NCBI GenBank assembly: GCA_937916085.1 | Contig: CALGGO010000090.1 | Coordinates: 70,254 to 134,253 of the forward strand | DNA from: an uncultured Prevotellaceae bacterium | GTDB taxonomy: Bacteria > Bacteroidota > Bacteroidia > Bacteroidales > Muribaculaceae | Length of the DNA: 64,000 nt | Direction: 5' to 3' | Part shown: positions 62,180 through 64,000 of the stretch, one piece after another | How the letters are laid out: every line of letters begins with the position of its first letter | Position numbering within the stretch: position 1 is the stretch's first letter | The notes under the pieces: model-generated | What the model saw: the letters and a program-made list of their open reading frames with translations, nothing else | Told to the model about the DNA's origin: nothing | The model's database searches: none | Made by a program: the position numbers and the translations under genes

Positions 62180-62770
62180 ATGAAAAAACCGTTTGTACTT
62201 TCCATCATTCTTTCATTATTTGCTATGGCACAGTCGATGGCATCAGAAATGAACATTAATGTAACCATAGGCAGCACTACTTTCGCCGCCACTATCGAAG
62301 ACAGTGAGACAGGGCGTGCGTTTTATGACATGCTTCCATTGACGTTAAACATGAGCGAGCTAAACGGCAACGAGAAATACTGCTATCTCGACACCTCGCT
62401 GCCCACCGCTTCCTATCGCCCAGGCACTATCAATGCCGGTGACATCATGCTCTATGGCTCGTCGTGCGTAGTGCTTTTCTACGAGACCTTCAACAGTGGC
62501 TACAGCTACACACGCATTGGTGCTGTTATCAATCCCGACGGACTGGCACAAGCACTTGGCAGCGGTAACGTGACAGTGAAATTTGAGGCTTCAAGTTCGG
62601 CGGTGACTGGCATCTCTTCGATTGATGATGCCAAAGCTGTCACCGCCATTTATGACCTCAATGGGAACATAATACAGCACACCGCTGTGGAACAGCTGCC
62701 GCGTGGCATCTATATTATTAAAAACAAAAATGGTGAGACTAAGAAGTTTATCAAATTTGCGTGTAAGTGA
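62180..62770 (+). CDS. Secreted cyclophilin-like fold protein with sorting-like C-terminus
   Basis: 196 residues with a signal peptide (MKKPFVLSIILSLFAMAQSM). A cyclophilin-like beta-barrel domain covers about 25-140: MNINVTIGSTTFAATIEDSE, RAFYDMLPLTLNMSELNGNE and VVLFYETFNSGYSYTRIGAV. The last 45 residues (AVTAIYDLNGNIIQHTAVEQ, LPRGIYIIKNKNGETKKFIK) follow the C-terminal sorting pattern also seen in the LRR protein at 1553. Bacterial members of this fold have no proven prolyl isomerase activity. It is likely co-transcribed with the hydrolase. Confidence 0.8.
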   Translation: MKKPFVLSIILSLFAMAQSMASEMNINVTIGSTTFAATIEDSETGRAFYDMLPLTLNMSELNGNEKYCYLDTSLPTASYRPGTINAGDIMLYGSSCVVLFYETFNSGYSYTRIGAVINPDGLAQALGSGNVTVKFEASSSAVTGISSIDDAKAVTAIYDLNGNIIQHTAVEQLPRGIYIIKNKNGETKKFIKFACK

Positions 62771-62856
62771 GCGCAATGCCCCTCTCTAGCACGAGCACTG
62801 CCGAGCGTCGAGCAAATTATTAAAATAATTGCACTTGTTTCACGTTAATTAAATAG

Positions 62857-63771
62857 ATGATGTTCAAACTCGATAATATTGACCAATATAACCATGCCTT
62901 GGGCATTGAGACCGTCCACCCTCTCGTGACGGTGTGCAACCTCAAGGACGTGCCTAACCGTGAACTCATCGACAACGAGACGACCTGGCATTACGGCGTT
63001 TATGCCTTGTTCCTGAAAAACACTCGCAGCTGCCGGCTCTCGTACGGGCACAAGGAATATGACTACAGCGACGGCACGGTCACGAGTTTCGCCCCGATGC
63101 AGACGGTGACCGCCACACCAGTCACAGGCATGGACCCTGACGTGGTGGCGTTGCTGTTCCACCCCGACCTCATGCGTGGCACGTCGCTTGCCAAAGGCAT
63201 CGCCGACTACCACTTCTTCCAGTACTCGTCACACGAGGCGTTGCACATGAGTGAGCGCGAACGCGCCATCTATCTTGACTGCATCGACAAAATCAAGGAA
63301 GAAATCAACCGACCCATCGACAAATTCAGCCGCAAGCTCATCTGCCGTAACATCGAGCTGCTGCTGGACTACTGTCTGCGTTTCTACGACCGCCAGTTCA
63401 TAACCCGAGAGCTGGAGAACAGCAGCGTGATTGCCTCTTTTGAGCAGGCTCTCAACGACTATTTCCACAACCGTGAGGCGATTTTCTTGAGCGGGCTGCC
63501 GTCGGTCAAGGTCTTTGCCGACAAGTGCTGCCTGTCGCCAAACTACTTCGGCGACCTCGTGAAAAAGGAGACTGGCAAAACGCCCGTCGAGTTCATTCAG
63601 CATAAAATTATCGACATCGCCAAGGAAGACCTGCACGCGACCGATGTCACCGTCACCGAACTTGCCTAAAGCCTGGGGTTCCAGAGCAGCCAGCATTTCA
63701 ACCGCTACTTCAAGCGCTCCACCGGCATGACCCCCACCCAGTACCGCAAGCACAGCCGCCAAAGCGCGTGA
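62857..63771 (+). pseudogene. AraC family regulator interrupted by an in-frame stop
   Basis: The frame runs 270 codons to TAA at 63667-63669 (VTVTELA-stop) and continues in the same frame as SLGFQSSQHFNRYFKRSTGM, then TPTQYRKHSRQSA, to TGA at 63769. The sequence on both sides is a normal AraC HTH_18 domain (CLSPNYFGDLVKKETGKTPV upstream), and the usual residue at the stop is Tyr, so one base change (TAC or TAT to TAA) explains it. A cupin-like N-domain precedes. The product would lack the second HTH and is probably inactive unless the stop is read through. A sequencing error is also possible. A terminator follows. Confidence 0.88.
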
Positions 63772-63801
63772 CGACGATATATACCCCTCCCCCATCAAGC
63801 G

Positions 63802-63826
63802 AGAGCCACCCAATCGAGGTGGCTCT
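63802..63826 (+). terminator. Rho-independent terminator
   Basis: A 9 bp perfect stem agagccacc / ggtggctct with a 7 nt loop, followed by tttc, 30 bp after the end of the araC-type gene. Confidence 0.8.
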
Positions 63827-64000
63827 TTTCAATACTGAATCTAAAAATAAAAGCACACGAATTAAACGAATTTCAACTAATTTAATATTCTCTGTATCTA
63901 TTCAGCGATTTGTTTTTTTACCTGCTATTATCAAACAAATTCAACAAAAATGCGATTAAGCGAGAGCAGCGTCAAGCTTGCTTGAACATTGCCGAGCGTG
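63827..64000. other. Right-edge intergenic sequence
   Basis: AT-rich with no open frame worth calling. The last 45 bp (gcgagagcagcgtcaagctt, then gaacattgccgagcgtg) resembles 62789-62812 (agcacgagcactgccgagcg), probably another dispersed intergenic word. Confidence 0.4.

Overview
The window comes from the chromosome of a Bacteroidales bacterium, most likely Muribaculaceae or a close relative (inference). The evidence is the Bacteroidetes-type promoters (TAnnTTTG -7 box, TTTG-like -33 box, 19-21 bp spacer) in front of many genes, BspA-like leucine-rich repeats, FISUMP and C-terminal sorting-like domains, a DUF5606 protein, a SusC-type plug domain, and paired 2-oxoacid:ferredoxin oxidoreductases typical of an anaerobe. 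Most of the window is ordinary housekeeping sequence on both strands. There is no rRNA, CRISPR array or intact prophage.

Layout. 0-7 kb: a partial exported protein, a TrmH/SpoU RNA methyltransferase, a secreted LRR protein, tadA, two tandem esterases, type I asparaginase and a small membrane protein. 7-13 kb: thymidine kinase, a His/Cys-rich exported protein with its TonB-dependent receptor, and an S9 lipoprotein peptidase. 13-24 kb: a secreted protein with two starch-binding-like modules and a dockerin, a MerR regulator, alaS, a DUF5606 protein, an NlpC/P60 lipoprotein, aroE-comEC, ruvX-def and nagB. 24-35 kb: rnr, holA, an HsdR_N-like protein, a UvrD/PcrA helicase, nspC, an ABC-F ATPase and a Dus enzyme. 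35-41 kb: a minus-strand cluster (iorA, iorB, aminotransferase, CoA-transferase) that could convert aromatic amino acids to aryl-acetyl-CoA and aryl acetates. 41-55 kb: an M48 protease with a TerB-like tail, a 1993-residue alpha-2-macroglobulin-like protein with an inserted TonB plug, korAB, dprA, a thioesterase, a SPOR protein, folE and two tRNAs (Gly-GCC, Leu-GAG).

Accessory region. Beyond tRNA-Leu (55.5-59.5 kb) lie an IS1595-like transposase remnant, a 955-residue TOTE-type primase/helicase/PLD-like protein, a tiny overlapping ORF pair and a truncated tyrosine recombinase. This is the best candidate for a conflict (defence) locus. The right end (59.7-64 kb) holds a dockerin/FISUMP protein, an alpha/beta hydrolase with a likely cysteine nucleophile, a cyclophilin-like secreted protein, and an AraC regulator interrupted by an in-frame TAA.

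The most unusual feature at the scale of the whole window is the intergenic DNA. Many gaps hold short-period (7-9 bp) tandem words such as gctgacaa, acaagaaa, tcgattgg and ttctagaat. They are often arranged as complementary arms that could fold into long hairpins, and some run into the 3' ends of genes and supply the stop codon. A second repeat of about 70-80 bp carries the promoter of at least two genes.
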